Positions 5,326 to 13,672 of a DNA stretch of 13,760 nucleotides are shown piece by piece. Origin of the DNA: Chromatiales bacterium (GTDB lineage: Bacteria; Pseudomonadota; Gammaproteobacteria; SZUA-152); assembly GCA_026999335.1 (NCBI GenBank), contig JALTPW010000159.1, positions 1 to 13,760 of the forward strand. Direction: 5' to 3'. A model generated the notes under the pieces. It ran no database searches, was not told the DNA's origin, and saw nothing but the letters and a program-made list of their open reading frames with translations. Within the stretch, counting starts at the first letter, position 1; the number at the start of each line of letters is the position of its first letter. The translations under genes and the position numbers were made by a program.

Positions 5326-8171
5326 TCAGCATCCTCCGTCGTACGCCGGGGGCCCAGCGCCGTATCCAGTAACTCGTGCAACTGCTCGATATGTTTCCGG
5401 TAACTACCCACCGCCGGTGAGGCCGAGGCCTGGCGTCCGGCATAGAGCAGGTTCTGTTGGTCGCGCTTGCTATCCCTGAGCATGGGCCAGATGTACTGCC
5501 AGGCGCCCTGATTCTGCGGCTCTTCCTGACACCAGACCACCTCACTGGCGTTCGCATAACGATCCAGCTCGGCGCAAAAGACCTCGGTGGGAAAGGGGTA
5601 GAACTGCTCGATGCGGATAATCGCCACATCGTCTATTTCCCGTTTACGCCGCGCATCCAGCAGATCATAGAACACCTTGCCACTACAGACGATCACCCGC
5701 CGCACAGGTGCCACATCGTCGATGTCAGGATCACTGATCACCAAGCGGAATTCGCCCTCGCTGAGATCAGCGAGGTGCGAGGTGGACAGTTTGTGACGCA
5801 ACAAACTCTTGGGGGTCATGACGATCAGTGGCGCACGCAGTCTGCGTTTCATCTGCCGCCGCAATAAATGAAACATCTGCGCTGGTTCGCTGGGCATGCA
5901 CACCTGTACGTTGTCTTCCGCACACAACTGCAAATAGCGCTCAAGACGCGCCGAGGAATGCTCCGGCCCCTGGCCGTCGAAACCATGTGGCAGAAACATC
6001 ACCAGACCACTGAGACGGCCCCATTTGGCCGCGCCGGAGGTGATGAACTGATCGATCACCACCTGCGCGCCATTGGCGAAATCGCCGAACTGTGCCTCCC
6101 AGATATTCAGTCCATAGGGCGCTGCGGTACTGTAGCCATATTCGAAACCCAGCACCGCCTCTTCGGACAGCAGGGAGTCGATGGCCACGAAGTCCGGCTG
6201 TCCCTCATAAAGATGCTGCAACGGCACATGGCTATCACCGGTCTGCTGGTCGTGGAGAATGGCGTGGCGATGGAAAAAGGTGCCACGACCACTGTCCTGC
6301 CCGGACAGACGCACAGAGTAACCGTCCTCCAGCAATGAGGCATAAGCCAGGGTTTCGGCGAATCCCCAGTCCATGGGCAGCTCACCACGGGCCATTTTCA
6401 GCCGGTCATTGAGGATTCGCCGCACCTGCTTGTGCAGCACCAGACTTTCCGGCAGGTGGTTGAGCGTCGTGATCAGTGTTTCGACCCTATCGGCGGCGAT
6501 GCGGGTATCCACGTCCTCATCCCAACGGCCGTCCAGGTAGGGCCGCCAGTCCACCCAGTAGGGTTTGTCGAAGGGTTCCGTGACAGTGCACGGGGCGACG
6601 GTCTCACCGGCATCCAGGCGTTCGCGATAGTGCCGCGTCAGGGCGTCGATGTCGTCTTCTGTCATCACCCCCTGATCCACCAGCAGGTCAGCATAGAGCT
6701 GGCCGACGCGGGCATGGTGACGGATTTTTTTGTACATCATGGGCTGAGTCGCCGCCGGCTCATCGGCCTCGCTGTGGCCATGGCGACGGTAGCACACCAG
6801 ATCCACCACCACGTCCTTGTGATACACCATGCGGAAATCCAGGGCGATGCGTATAGCACGCGCCACAGCCTCCGGGTCGTCGCCATTGACGTGCAGGATG
6901 GGCGCCTGGATCATACGCGCCACTTCCGTGCAGTAGGTGGTGGAACGGGAGTCCAACGGATTGCTGGTGGTGAAGCCGATCTGGTTGTTAATGATGATGT
7001 GCACGGTGCCGCCAATGCTGAAACCGCGCGCCTGCGACATGTTGAAATTCTCCATCACCACGCCCTGCCCGGAAAAGGCCGCATCGCCATGGATCAGCAC
7101 TGGCAGCACGCTGTTGCCGGTGATGTCCTTGCGGCGGTGCTGGCGCGCGCGCACCGAACCACCCACCACCGGGTCGACGATCTCCAGGTGCGAGGGATTG
7201 AACAGCAAGGCGAAATGCACAATGCCGCCCGGAGTGCGAATGTCAGAAGAAAAGCCCTGATGATATTTCACGTCACCAGAGCCATTTTTTGCCGCACCGG
7301 CGGATTTACCTTCGAATTCCTCGAACAGACTGGCCGGGGCCTTGCCGAGAATATTGGTCAACACATTGAGGCGACCGCGATGGGCCATGCCCAGCACCAC
7401 CTCGCTAACACCCTGCTCGCCGGCCTGTTGCACCAGCTGATGCAGCATGGGGATCAGACATTCGGCGCCTTCCAGGGAAAAGCGCTTTTGCCCCACATAA
7501 CGGGTATGCAGATATTTCTCGAACTCACTGGCAGCGGCGATGCGCTCCATGATTTCACGCTGCTCATGTTCTGCCAGCAACGGATTGGCCTCCGGCCCTT
7601 CCAAGCGTTGTTGCAGCCAGCGCTTTTCTTGGGTGTCGGTGATATGCATGTACTCGACGCCCAGGTGTCCACAATAGGTACGCTTCAGGCTGCGCAGGAT
7701 GTCGCGCAGGGGAGCGCGTGCAGGGCCGACCAAAGAGCCGGTGTTGAACACCCGGTCCATGTCATCATCGTCGAGTTTGTGAAAGGCGGGGTGCAATTCC
7801 GGCACCAGGATTTCTTCGCGCAGATGCAACGGATCCAGTTCGGCATTCTGATGGCCGCGAAAACGATAGGCATTGATCAATTGCAACACCGCCACCTGCT
7901 TGGCATCAACACAGGAGGCACTTGGCGTTGCACCCGCCGCCGCTGGCTGTGGCGCACGAGGCTGCCGGGCGAGACGCGCAAATTCCTCACGCACCATCGC
8001 ATGATCCGGCTCCGCTTCGGGTGCCAGCCCCTGCGCCTGCATTTGACGGAAAAAGTCACGCCAGTCCTCGCCGACGGATCCCGGATCACGCAGATAGTCT
8101 GCGTAACGGGCCTCGACAAAGGGCGCATTGGCACTGTATAAATAGCTGTTTTCGTACAGGTCTTTCATCAT
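5322..8171 (-). CDS. sucA: 2-oxoglutarate dehydrogenase E1 component (thiamine diphosphate-dependent)
   Basis: A 949-residue cytoplasmic E1 that decarboxylates 2-oxoglutarate and succinylates the lipoyl arm of SucB. The N-terminal segment (about 8-42, YLYSANAPFVEARYADYLRD and onward) is the E1o-specific E2-binding region. FRGHQNAELDPL is at 104-115. GMAHRGRLNVL (261-271) and GDAAFSGQG (362-370) with NNQIGF (395-400) form the ThDP/Mg2+ site. GHSEADEP is at 465-472. The second half carries GQDSGRGTFFHRHA (624-637), FEYGYSTA and LPHGFDGQGPEHSSARLE. The length is normal (E. coli 933). Two ATGs stand in tandem (8171 and 8168), and no clear Shine-Dalgarno precedes either. A five-codon reading frame (MPSTE) starts 17 nt upstream and ends across the first sucA ATG, which may matter for initiation. 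It is the first gene of the suc cluster. Confidence 0.97.
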   Translation of the reverse strand: MMKDLYENSYLYSANAPFVEARYADYLRDPGSVGEDWRDFFRQMQAQGLAPEAEPDHAMVREEFARLARQPRAPQPAAAGATPSASCVDAKQVAVLQLINAYRFRGHQNAELDPLHLREEILVPELHPAFHKLDDDDMDRVFNTGSLVGPARAPLRDILRSLKRTYCGHLGVEYMHITDTQEKRWLQQRLEGPEANPLLAEHEQREIMERIAAASEFEKYLHTRYVGQKRFSLEGAECLIPMLHQLVQQAGEQGVSEVVLGMAHRGRLNVLTNILGKAPASLFEEFEGKSAGAAKNGSGDVKYHQGFSSDIRTPGGIVHFALLFNPSHLEIVDPVVGGSVRARQHRRKDITGNSVLPVLIHGDAAFSGQGVVMENFNMSQARGFSIGGTVHIIINNQIGFTTSNPLDSRSTTYCTEVARMIQAPILHVNGDDPEAVARAIRIALDFRMVYHKDVVVDLVCYRRHGHSEADEPAATQPMMYKKIRHHARVGQLYADLLVDQGVMTEDDIDALTRHYRERLDAGETVAPCTVTEPFDKPYWVDWRPYLDGRWDEDVDTRIAADRVETLITTLNHLPESLVLHKQVRRILNDRLKMARGELPMDWGFAETLAYASLLEDGYSVRLSGQDSGRGTFFHRHAILHDQQTGDSHVPLQHLYEGQPDFVAIDSLLSEEAVLGFEYGYSTAAPYGLNIWEAQFGDFANGAQVVIDQFITSGAAKWGRLSGLVMFLPHGFDGQGPEHSSARLERYLQLCAEDNVQVCMPSEPAQMFHLLRRQMKRRLRAPLIVMTPKSLLRHKLSTSHLADLSEGEFRLVISDPDIDDVAPVRRVIVCSGKVFYDLLDARRKREIDDVAIIRIEQFYPFPTEVFCAELDRYANASEVVWCQEEPQNQGAWQYIWPMLRDSKRDQQNLLYAGRQASASPAVGSYRKHIEQLHELLDTALGPRRTTEDAE

Positions 8172-8514
8172 TCTGTGGATGGCATTTTTGTGGTTAAACC
8201 CGGCAAGCTGAAGACAGTAAACCTATCGGCATGGGCTGTTGAAGCTTTACTGGCCAACAGGCGTCCCTTTGGGACATCCGTTTGTTGTGATCGTTTCCTT
8301 TAGCTGTTCCAAGTTATACCATTATTTTTGCTTCGATCCAGCTGCTGGCGATGCCGCGATTGTGCAGGGTTAGCGCCAATTTCCCTCACGAACACGCTGA
8401 ATCTATCCAACTCGATGCACCCCGCATCGGCCATTACTTACCATAGGCCCTCGATCAGGATATGCAAGGCTCACGGCGCACGCGACACCTTTCCTGTGCT
8501 GATCCAAGCGGGGC
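8172..8514 (-). promoter_or_regulatory. nqr-suc intergenic region with candidate sucA promoter
   Basis: This 343-bp gap separates the end of the nqr operon from sucA, both on the minus strand. A candidate sucA promoter has an extended -10, TGGTATAAC (hexamer at plus-strand 8313-8318), and a weak -35, TGGATC (8335-8340), 16 nt apart. The resulting leader would be about 135 nt. It contains a small hairpin, GTCCC-TTT-GGGAC (8263-8275), and lacks a strong Shine-Dalgarno before the sucA ATG. No clear rho-independent terminator was seen after the CBS gene, so read-through from nqr into suc is possible. I found no gene in this stretch. Confidence 0.4.
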
Positions 8515-8910
8515 TCACCACAACTCATCCAGGGCGCGCATGACGTCACGGCGACTGATCAGCCCAATGAGCCGATCATTTTTCACCACCGGATAGCGAC
8601 GATAGGGTGCATCGATAAAGCGCTGTGCAAGTTCCAGAATACTCATATCCGGATCAACGGAGACAACGTTCCTGCTCATATAATTCTCGACTCGACCACC
8701 ATAGTCTTCATAATAACCCGCCTCCAGATCGATGCGCATGCAATCGCGCTCGGTCAGTATACCGACAAGCTTGCCATGCTCATCGATGACGGGTGCCCCC
8801 GAAATGTCGTTTTCGACCAAGATGCGCACGGCACGCAAAACTTCCAGGCTGCGTTGCAGAGTAACCAAGCTTGTCGTCATGTAATCATGCACACAGATTG
8901 AACGGGACAT
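8515..8910 (-). CDS. Tandem CBS-domain protein, last gene of the nqr operon
   Basis: A 131-residue cytoplasmic protein made of little more than two CBS domains (about 7-58 and 75-127), a Bateman pair. Such pairs usually bind adenine nucleotides. The ribose/phosphate-contact motifs are visible in both halves: GILTERD (T53, D56) and GLISRRD (S119, D122). There is no signal peptide, membrane segment or attached catalytic domain. The linker (about 59-74) is acidic and aromatic (DLEAGYYEDYGG). The ATG at 8910 is 2 nt after the nqrM stop, and a strong GGAGG ribosome-binding site sits inside the last codons of nqrM, so the gene is clearly expressed as part of the operon. Its partner is not shown by the sequence; sensing of energy charge to tune NQR is an inference from position. 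Confidence 0.9.
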   Translation of the reverse strand: MSRSICVHDYMTTSLVTLQRSLEVLRAVRILVENDISGAPVIDEHGKLVGILTERDCMRIDLEAGYYEDYGGRVENYMSRNVVSVDPDMSILELAQRFIDAPYRRYPVVKNDRLIGLISRRDVMRALDELW

Positions 8911-8912
8911 GC

Positions 8913-9116
8913 TTACGCCTCCGGCGGCACCATGGGGTGGTTTGATGTCTTCGGGCAGCGATGTTTACCTGCGCGGCATTTACCACAGGCACTCTGCCTC
9001 CCTTCCTCTCCCTGGCCACAACCAGGCCGCAATGGCCGGCCCTGCAGCAGAAGCCCCAGTGCGAGTGCCAAACCGCTAAGCACGAAAACAATGAAACTGC
9101 CGATGAAAATTTCCAT
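8913..9116 (-). CDS. nqrM: Na+-NQR maturation factor NqrM (DUF539)
   Basis: A 67-residue membrane-anchored protein with one N-terminal transmembrane helix (about 3-25) followed by a short cysteine-rich tail: C33 (PGCG), C44 and C47 (ACGKC), and C54 (HRC). This layout matches NqrM, which is required for NQR maturation and is thought to deliver iron to the NqrD/NqrE site. The ATG is 3 nt after the nqrF stop and the gene ends 2 nt before the CBS gene. In many bacteria apbE lies between nqrF and nqrM; here it is absent. The tail after C54 is short and not recognisable. The call rests on size, topology, cysteine pattern and position. Confidence 0.88.
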   Translation of the reverse strand: MEIFIGSFIVFVLSGLALALGLLLQGRPLRPGCGQGEEGRQSACGKCRAGKHRCPKTSNHPMVPPEA

Positions 9117-9119
9117 TCA

Positions 9120-10343
9120 CTAAGCACCGAAATCGTCGAACAGGATGTTTTCTTTATCCACGCCTAAACTATCGAGCATTTGTATGACCGAAGCGGTCAT
9201 CATGGGCGGACCACACAGGTAATATTCACAGTCCTCCGGCGCGGGATGATTTTTTAGATAGGACTCGTAAAGCACATCGTGAATGTATCCTGTCGGCCCC
9301 GTCCAATTGTCTTCAGGCAGTGGGCGTGACAATGCCATAGACCACGTAAAGTTTTCGTACTCTTCCGCCAGCTGTGTAAACTCCTCGCTATAAAATGCTT
9401 CACGTAAACTGCGGGCACCGTACCAAAAGCTGATTTTTCGTGTGCTTTTCAGGCGTTTTAGTTGATCCAGAATATGTGAGCGCATGGGTGCCATGCCCGC
9501 TCCGGCGCCAATAAAAATCATTTCAGCATCGCTATCCCTGGCGAAGAATTCACCGAAGGGCCCGGAAACAGTGACCTTGTCGCCCGGCTTCAGACTAAAG
9601 ATATAGGAGGACATGGCACCGGGCGGCGTATCGGCGGGCATTTTGGGCGGCGGTGTGGCACAACGCACGTTGAGCATAATAATGCCCTTCTCCTCGGGAT
9701 AGTTAGCCATTGAATAGGCCCGCGTCAGAGGTTCTTTGACGGTGGACTCCAGCTCAAGAAAACCGAACCGCTCCCAATCGTCGCGATAGACTTCGGGAAT
9801 ATCAAAATCCGCATAGCGCACATGATGGGGAGGGCATTCGAGCAAAACATAACCACCCGCGCGGAAATCCATTGTTTCACCAGGGGGAAGCTCAAGCACG
9901 AGTTCTTTGATGAAAGTGGCGACATTGTGGTTGGAGCGCACCGTACACTCCCAGCGTTTAACACCAAATACCGCTTCGGCAACCTGTATTTTCAGATCCT
10001 GCAACACCGCCACCTGACAGGCAAGGCGAACTCCCCTGGCGGCTTCGCGTTTACTGATATGCGAGGCCTCCGTCGGCAACAGCGGGCCGCCTCCCAGTAG
10101 AATGTTGACGCGGCATTGCCCACAGGTGCCACTGCCACCACAGGCGGCGGGCACATATATCTCATTATCGGCTAGCACACCAAGGAGTTTTCCGCCTGCC
10201 GACACACTGAGCGTACGTTCTTCGTTAATGGTCAGTGTAATATTCCCGTATGGGACCAGTCGCGAGCGCGCTGTCAGAATGATAAAGGCAAGCACCAGCA
10301 GAATGCCTGTAAACAACAACACACTGTAGATGATTTCTTGCAT
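9120..10343 (-). CDS. nqrF: Na+-translocating NADH:quinone reductase subunit F
   Basis: A 407-residue entry subunit of NQR that oxidises NADH with FAD and passes electrons to a [2Fe-2S] cluster. A single N-terminal membrane helix (about 4-26) anchors it to the inner face of the membrane. The ferredoxin domain follows (about 34-125) with cluster ligands C68, C74 and C77 (ACGGSGTCGQCRV) and C109 (LACQ). The FAD-binding motif is RAYSMANYP (208-216). The NADH-binding segments are IGAGAGMAPMRSH (278-290) and YLCGPPMM (375-382). The protein ends in FDDFGA, close to the usual FDDFG(G) terminus. Length matches the family. It lies 24 nt after nqrE and 3 nt before nqrM. Confidence 0.97.
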   Translation of the reverse strand: MQEIIYSVLLFTGILLVLAFIILTARSRLVPYGNITLTINEERTLSVSAGGKLLGVLADNEIYVPAACGGSGTCGQCRVNILLGGGPLLPTEASHISKREAARGVRLACQVAVLQDLKIQVAEAVFGVKRWECTVRSNHNVATFIKELVLELPPGETMDFRAGGYVLLECPPHHVRYADFDIPEVYRDDWERFGFLELESTVKEPLTRAYSMANYPEEKGIIMLNVRCATPPPKMPADTPPGAMSSYIFSLKPGDKVTVSGPFGEFFARDSDAEMIFIGAGAGMAPMRSHILDQLKRLKSTRKISFWYGARSLREAFYSEEFTQLAEEYENFTWSMALSRPLPEDNWTGPTGYIHDVLYESYLKNHPAPEDCEYYLCGPPMMTASVIQMLDSLGVDKENILFDDFGA

Positions 10344-10367
10344 GGTTTGTATCCAGCCTCGTGAGCA

Positions 10368-10976
10368 CTAAAGCTCAATACCTGCCATTGCCATAAACGC
10401 CAGCGATATCAGGCCGGCAGTGATAAAGGTGATGCCCAGCCCTTGCAAACCCGTGGGGACATCGCAGTATCTCATCTTCTCGCGCAGACCGGCCAGGGTG
10501 GCAATAGCCAATGCCCAACCGACACCGGCACCCAGTCCATAAACGCTACTTTCAGCAAAATTATAATCACGTTGCACCATGAATAACGAGGCACCAAGAA
10601 TGGCACAATTTACCGTCAGCAAGGGTAAAAAAATGCCTAGGTTGTTGTGAAGCAACGGAAAATATCGACTCAGTATCATTTCAAGAATTTGCACCATCGC
10701 GGCAATGACCGCGATAAAACTGATGAGGCTGAGATAACTGAAATCAAAGGCGCCAAGGTTTGCCCAGCCCAATGCCCCTTCACGCAAGAAAATATTGTAG
10801 AGAAGATTATTGATCGGCACACTGATGCCCAGTACGACGATAACGGCAGCCCCCAGACCCAGACTGGTTTTGATCTGTTTGGAGACAGCAAGAAAAGTGC
10901 ACATGCCAAGAAAGAATGCCAGTGCAAGGTTCTCGACAAAGATCGAACGCAGAAAAATAGCGAAAAGATTGTCCAT
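10368..10976 (-). CDS. nqrE: Na+-translocating NADH:quinone reductase subunit E
   Basis: A 202-residue integral membrane subunit with about six hydrophobic segments, paralogous to NqrD and to RnfA. Together with NqrD it holds the intramembrane iron centre. The two ligand cysteines are in place: C26 in LGMCTFLA and C124 in TVNCAILG. Typical motifs include MDNLFAIFLRSIFVENLALAFFLG-type start and GLGAGVGWALAI (147-158). The start at 10976 is 4 nt after the nqrD stop, with a G-rich ribosome-binding site inside the nqrD end. It could be confused with RnfA from sequence alone, but the order nqrBCDEF and the adjacent NqrF and NqrM settle it. Confidence 0.96.
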   Translation of the reverse strand: MDNLFAIFLRSIFVENLALAFFLGMCTFLAVSKQIKTSLGLGAAVIVVLGISVPINNLLYNIFLREGALGWANLGAFDFSYLSLISFIAVIAAMVQILEMILSRYFPLLHNNLGIFLPLLTVNCAILGASLFMVQRDYNFAESSVYGLGAGVGWALAIATLAGLREKMRYCDVPTGLQGLGITFITAGLISLAFMAMAGIEL

Positions 10977-10980
10977 TATT

Positions 10981-11637
10981 TTACCCCGCCTCAGTTGTGC
11001 GGTTGGGGATGGGTGAATCGTCCCTCTGCTCGACCTGTTCCGTTTTCCAGCTGCGGATAATCCAGATCAGAAAACCGATGATAAAAAATGCGCTGGGAGG
11101 AAGCAGTAGCATTTCATTGGGGACATACCAACCGTTATCCGCCACCAGCGGTAATATGGAAACACCCATCAGCGAACCGCTACCCAACAATTCCCGGATT
11201 GTCGCGACAATCATCAATATCAGACCGAAACCCAGGCCGTTACCGATGCCATCCAATACGCTGATGCCCACTGGGTTTTGCATGGCAAATGTTTCTGCAC
11301 GCCCAAGCACGATACAGTTGGTCACGATCAGGCCGACATAAACAGAAAGAATTCGTGCCGTTTCCGGCAAAAAAGCCTTGAGTAGTTCATCAACGACAAT
11401 GACGGCCGAGGCGATAATGGTAATCTGCACGATAATCCGCACACTGGTAGGCAGGTGATGGCGAATCAGGCTAATGGACATGTTTGAAAAAGCCAGTACC
11501 GCCGTCACTGAAAGCCCCATAACGAGCGCAGATAGTAACGAGTTGGTAATGGCCAAGGCGGAGCATATTCCCAGTACTTGGAATGTGATGGGATTCTTGT
11601 TCAGCAACGGGTCAAGCAGTACATCACGCATTTTCAT
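10981..11637 (-). CDS. nqrD: Na+-translocating NADH:quinone reductase subunit D
   Basis: A 218-residue integral membrane subunit with about six transmembrane stretches, pseudo-symmetric partner of NqrE. The cluster-ligand cysteines are C25 (VLGICSALA) and C108 (VTNCIVLGRAE). The start MKMRDVLLDPLLNKNPITFQVLG is typical of NqrD and not of RnfE. The last 20 or so residues are a charged tail (WKTEQVEQRDDSPIP) likely on the cytoplasmic side. Two in-frame ATGs (11637, 11631) are possible; the first has GAGGG 8 nt upstream and is chosen. It lies 11 nt after nqrC and 4 nt before nqrE. Confidence 0.96.
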   Translation of the reverse strand: MKMRDVLLDPLLNKNPITFQVLGICSALAITNSLLSALVMGLSVTAVLAFSNMSISLIRHHLPTSVRIIVQITIIASAVIVVDELLKAFLPETARILSVYVGLIVTNCIVLGRAETFAMQNPVGISVLDGIGNGLGFGLILMIVATIRELLGSGSLMGVSILPLVADNGWYVPNEMLLLPPSAFFIIGFLIWIIRSWKTEQVEQRDDSPIPNRTTEAG

Positions 11638-11648
11638 GGATTTTGCCC

Positions 11649-12452
11649 TCAGTTGTCGGCTCTGCTGGGTGGCATTTCACGCAGATACGTGAGAAAGGGT
11701 TGAAAACCATATTCTCCGAACCAGTAGTGCACGAGGCTGGTGATGCCGCTAGCGGTAACCGTCGCACCGGAAAGTGCATCCACTTCATAACGCGCCGCTG
11801 CAGACTCTGCTGCCACGCGCCCTGTTGCAATGCGAAAGCGTAATTCGCCGTTCTCGTCCCACAGTTGCCGTCCCTGCCATTTTGCTTGCCAATCGGGAAG
11901 TTGAATTTGAGTGCCAAGACCCGGGGTCTCACCCTGCTCGTAAAACGTCACGCCAGCAATCGTATTCAAATCTGCTTGCAGTGCAATATAACCGTAGATA
12001 GTTGACCACATGCCCTGCCCGTGTATTGGAAGAATAATGCGTTTAAGTTGGCCCCCATCCCACACTAAATAGACGTTAGCAAACCGTGAACGACGCCCCA
12101 GCCGTGCCACATCATGCTCGGCCGGAATAGTGACGCTACGCCCAGGATCGGCGGCAGCTTTACGTTGATCAAAGGTCACCGGATTCAGGTTTTTTGCGAA
12201 TTTTCCTGCATCGATATCAATGACGCGTGCATCCAGTTGCAGAAAAATATCCATCAGGTCTTTTTTGGATAGTGCCTCTGCATTTGTCGGCATAAGGTCT
12301 GCGAGTTTCACGATATGCTGGGCTCGATTAAATATTTGGTGCGCAAGCTGATACGGCCTGAGGCTTATTGCCGCAACCGAAACCACGACCGAACAGACCA
12401 GGGCGACGGCGAATACCACAAGGATCGCCTTTTGCGGGCTATCGTTGCTCAT
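11649..12452 (-). CDS. nqrC: Na+-translocating NADH:quinone reductase subunit C (FMN-binding)
   Basis: A 267-residue subunit with one N-terminal membrane helix (about 9-31) and a periplasmic FMN domain. FMN is attached covalently to a threonine in the ApbE recognition motif; here the motif is complete, DALSGAT (225-231), making T231 the attachment residue. Upstream features of the family are present, including the segment around GQGMWSTIYGYIAL (145-158) and ETPGLG (175-180). Length is slightly above the usual 255-260. The ATG overlaps the nqrB stop by 4 nt. The intact motif means that an ApbE flavin transferase must be encoded elsewhere in the genome if this protein is functional. Confidence 0.96.
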   Translation of the reverse strand: MSNDSPQKAILVVFAVALVCSVVVSVAAISLRPYQLAHQIFNRAQHIVKLADLMPTNAEALSKKDLMDIFLQLDARVIDIDAGKFAKNLNPVTFDQRKAAADPGRSVTIPAEHDVARLGRRSRFANVYLVWDGGQLKRIILPIHGQGMWSTIYGYIALQADLNTIAGVTFYEQGETPGLGTQIQLPDWQAKWQGRQLWDENGELRFRIATGRVAAESAAARYEVDALSGATVTASGITSLVHYWFGEYGFQPFLTYLREMPPSRADN

Positions 12453-13672
12453 GCGTTATTTCCAAGCAGACGACGCTGGCGCTTGCGTCGTTTGCGAATG
12501 TGTAATTCGACGACCACAAAATCCATCAGCGGTGCCAGCATGCTGGCAAGCAGGATCGCGAATACCACGCCTTCAAAATGCGCGGGATTGGTGATACGCA
12601 TAATCACCGTTAACAGGCCCACGGTAATGCCAAAAATCCAACGTCCGACATTGGTTATTGCCGCTGGCACGGGATCCGTGGCGATAAAAACCAGAGCGAA
12701 TGCAAACCCACCCAAGACCATATGCCAATACCAGGGGATGGCGTAGACGGAGTTCCCTGCGGGCCCCAGGCCATTGAAGGCCAGTACAGCGGCGACCATG
12801 CCCAAAACGCCCCCGAGCATGATGCGCCACGAGGCCACACCCGTGACAAGCAGGATCAAGGCGCCGATCAGCACACCGAATATAGAAGTTACGCCCATAG
12901 GCCCCGGTTGATTACCAACAAATAGCTGCCCCCAGCTATAGCCAGCAGACTCCAGGGCAGTGACCCCTCCCTGTTTGATAGCCAGCTCGAGGGGCGTCGC
13001 CAGATTATTATCAGGCACGGGCACCCACGCGCCTTCACCAAACATCAAGCTGGGGTAAGAAAACAGGTGAAATGCCAGCGCAAGCAGGGCGGGATTGACC
13101 AGATAACGGCCCGTGCCACCGTAGATTGCTTTGCCCACCACCAAGCCGAACGTCATGCCCAGCACGACTTGATAGAAAGGCGTGGTCGCCGGAAGAAGTA
13201 ACGCATACAGCCAGGCGATGGCCAACAGGCCTTCGTCGACGGGTTTACGGCGAAAAGTGGCGAAGACGGCTTCCCACACCGCGGCGACAAATAGTGCGAT
13301 AAAAAAGATTGGTAAAAAATACAGTAATCCGTGCCAGAAACACGCCAGTATGTTTTGTGGATCAAAGCCGATGCCCAGGTAATCGAGCAACCAGCCACGC
13401 CAGCCACTGGCGGCATTCAATTCCAATTGCGCAATGGCGAGATTAGTCTGATGTCCCAGATTCCACATACCGATCAACCAACACGGCAGAGTGGCGAGGA
13501 CAAAATAGTTCATCAGTCGCTGTACGTTGGCCGGATCCCGTATGTGGGGCCCAGTGCCGGTGCTCGCGGTCGTGGAATAGACAAAACGGTCAAAAAGTGT
13601 GAATAGCGCGCGAGCGACCGAGTACTCGCCGCGCATGGCAAGTTTTTCTCTCAGCCTGTCAAACGCCATCAT
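12449..13672 (-). CDS. nqrB: Na+-translocating NADH:quinone reductase subunit B (altered flavinylation motif)
   Basis: A 407-residue polytopic membrane subunit that carries Na+ and binds FMN and riboflavin. The hallmark segments are present: HIRDPANVQRLMNYFV (43-58), NPALLALAFHLFSYPS (193-208), PWYWHMVLGGFAFALVFIATDPV (313-335) and the end region MLAPLMDFVVVELHIRKR. About ten hydrophobic segments are visible. The oddity is at the covalent FMN site. Other NqrB proteins have D-x-x-S-G-A-T there; this one reads PDNNLATPLE (220-229), keeping A225 and T226 but lacking the Ser-Gly and one residue of spacing. The reading frame is open on both sides, so no frameshift explains it. The start ATG overlaps the nqrA stop (ATGATG at 13672-13667); the second ATG at 13669 is equally possible. 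Confidence 0.95.
   Translation of the reverse strand: MMAFDRLREKLAMRGEYSVARALFTLFDRFVYSTTASTGTGPHIRDPANVQRLMNYFVLATLPCWLIGMWNLGHQTNLAIAQLELNAASGWRGWLLDYLGIGFDPQNILACFWHGLLYFLPIFFIALFVAAVWEAVFATFRRKPVDEGLLAIAWLYALLLPATTPFYQVVLGMTFGLVVGKAIYGGTGRYLVNPALLALAFHLFSYPSLMFGEGAWVPVPDNNLATPLELAIKQGGVTALESAGYSWGQLFVGNQPGPMGVTSIFGVLIGALILLVTGVASWRIMLGGVLGMVAAVLAFNGLGPAGNSVYAIPWYWHMVLGGFAFALVFIATDPVPAAITNVGRWIFGITVGLLTVIMRITNPAHFEGVVFAILLASMLAPLMDFVVVELHIRKRRKRQRRLLGNNA

Noticed and set aside
4523..5479. A 318-codon plus-strand frame opposite sucB and the end of sucA
   Set aside because: Low-complexity Ser/Thr/Arg-rich translation, antisense to recognised domains, and no family features.
6432..8141. A 569-codon open frame on the plus strand opposite sucA
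   Set aside because: It is antisense to a fully convincing E1 gene, is rich in His, Gln and Arg as expected for a mirror frame of GC-rich coding DNA, and shows no known domain or ribosome-binding site.
8263..8275. GTCCC-TTT-GGGAC hairpin as a terminator of the nqr-CBS transcript
   Set aside because: The stem is only 5 bp, no U-run follows on the minus strand, and it lies about 240 nt beyond the CBS stop, downstream of the candidate sucA promoter.
9488..9506. A GCCATGCCCGCTCC stretch resembling the REP core
   Set aside because: It falls in the nqrF coding sequence for the GAGAGMAPM motif, has no partner arm, and is explained by coding constraint.
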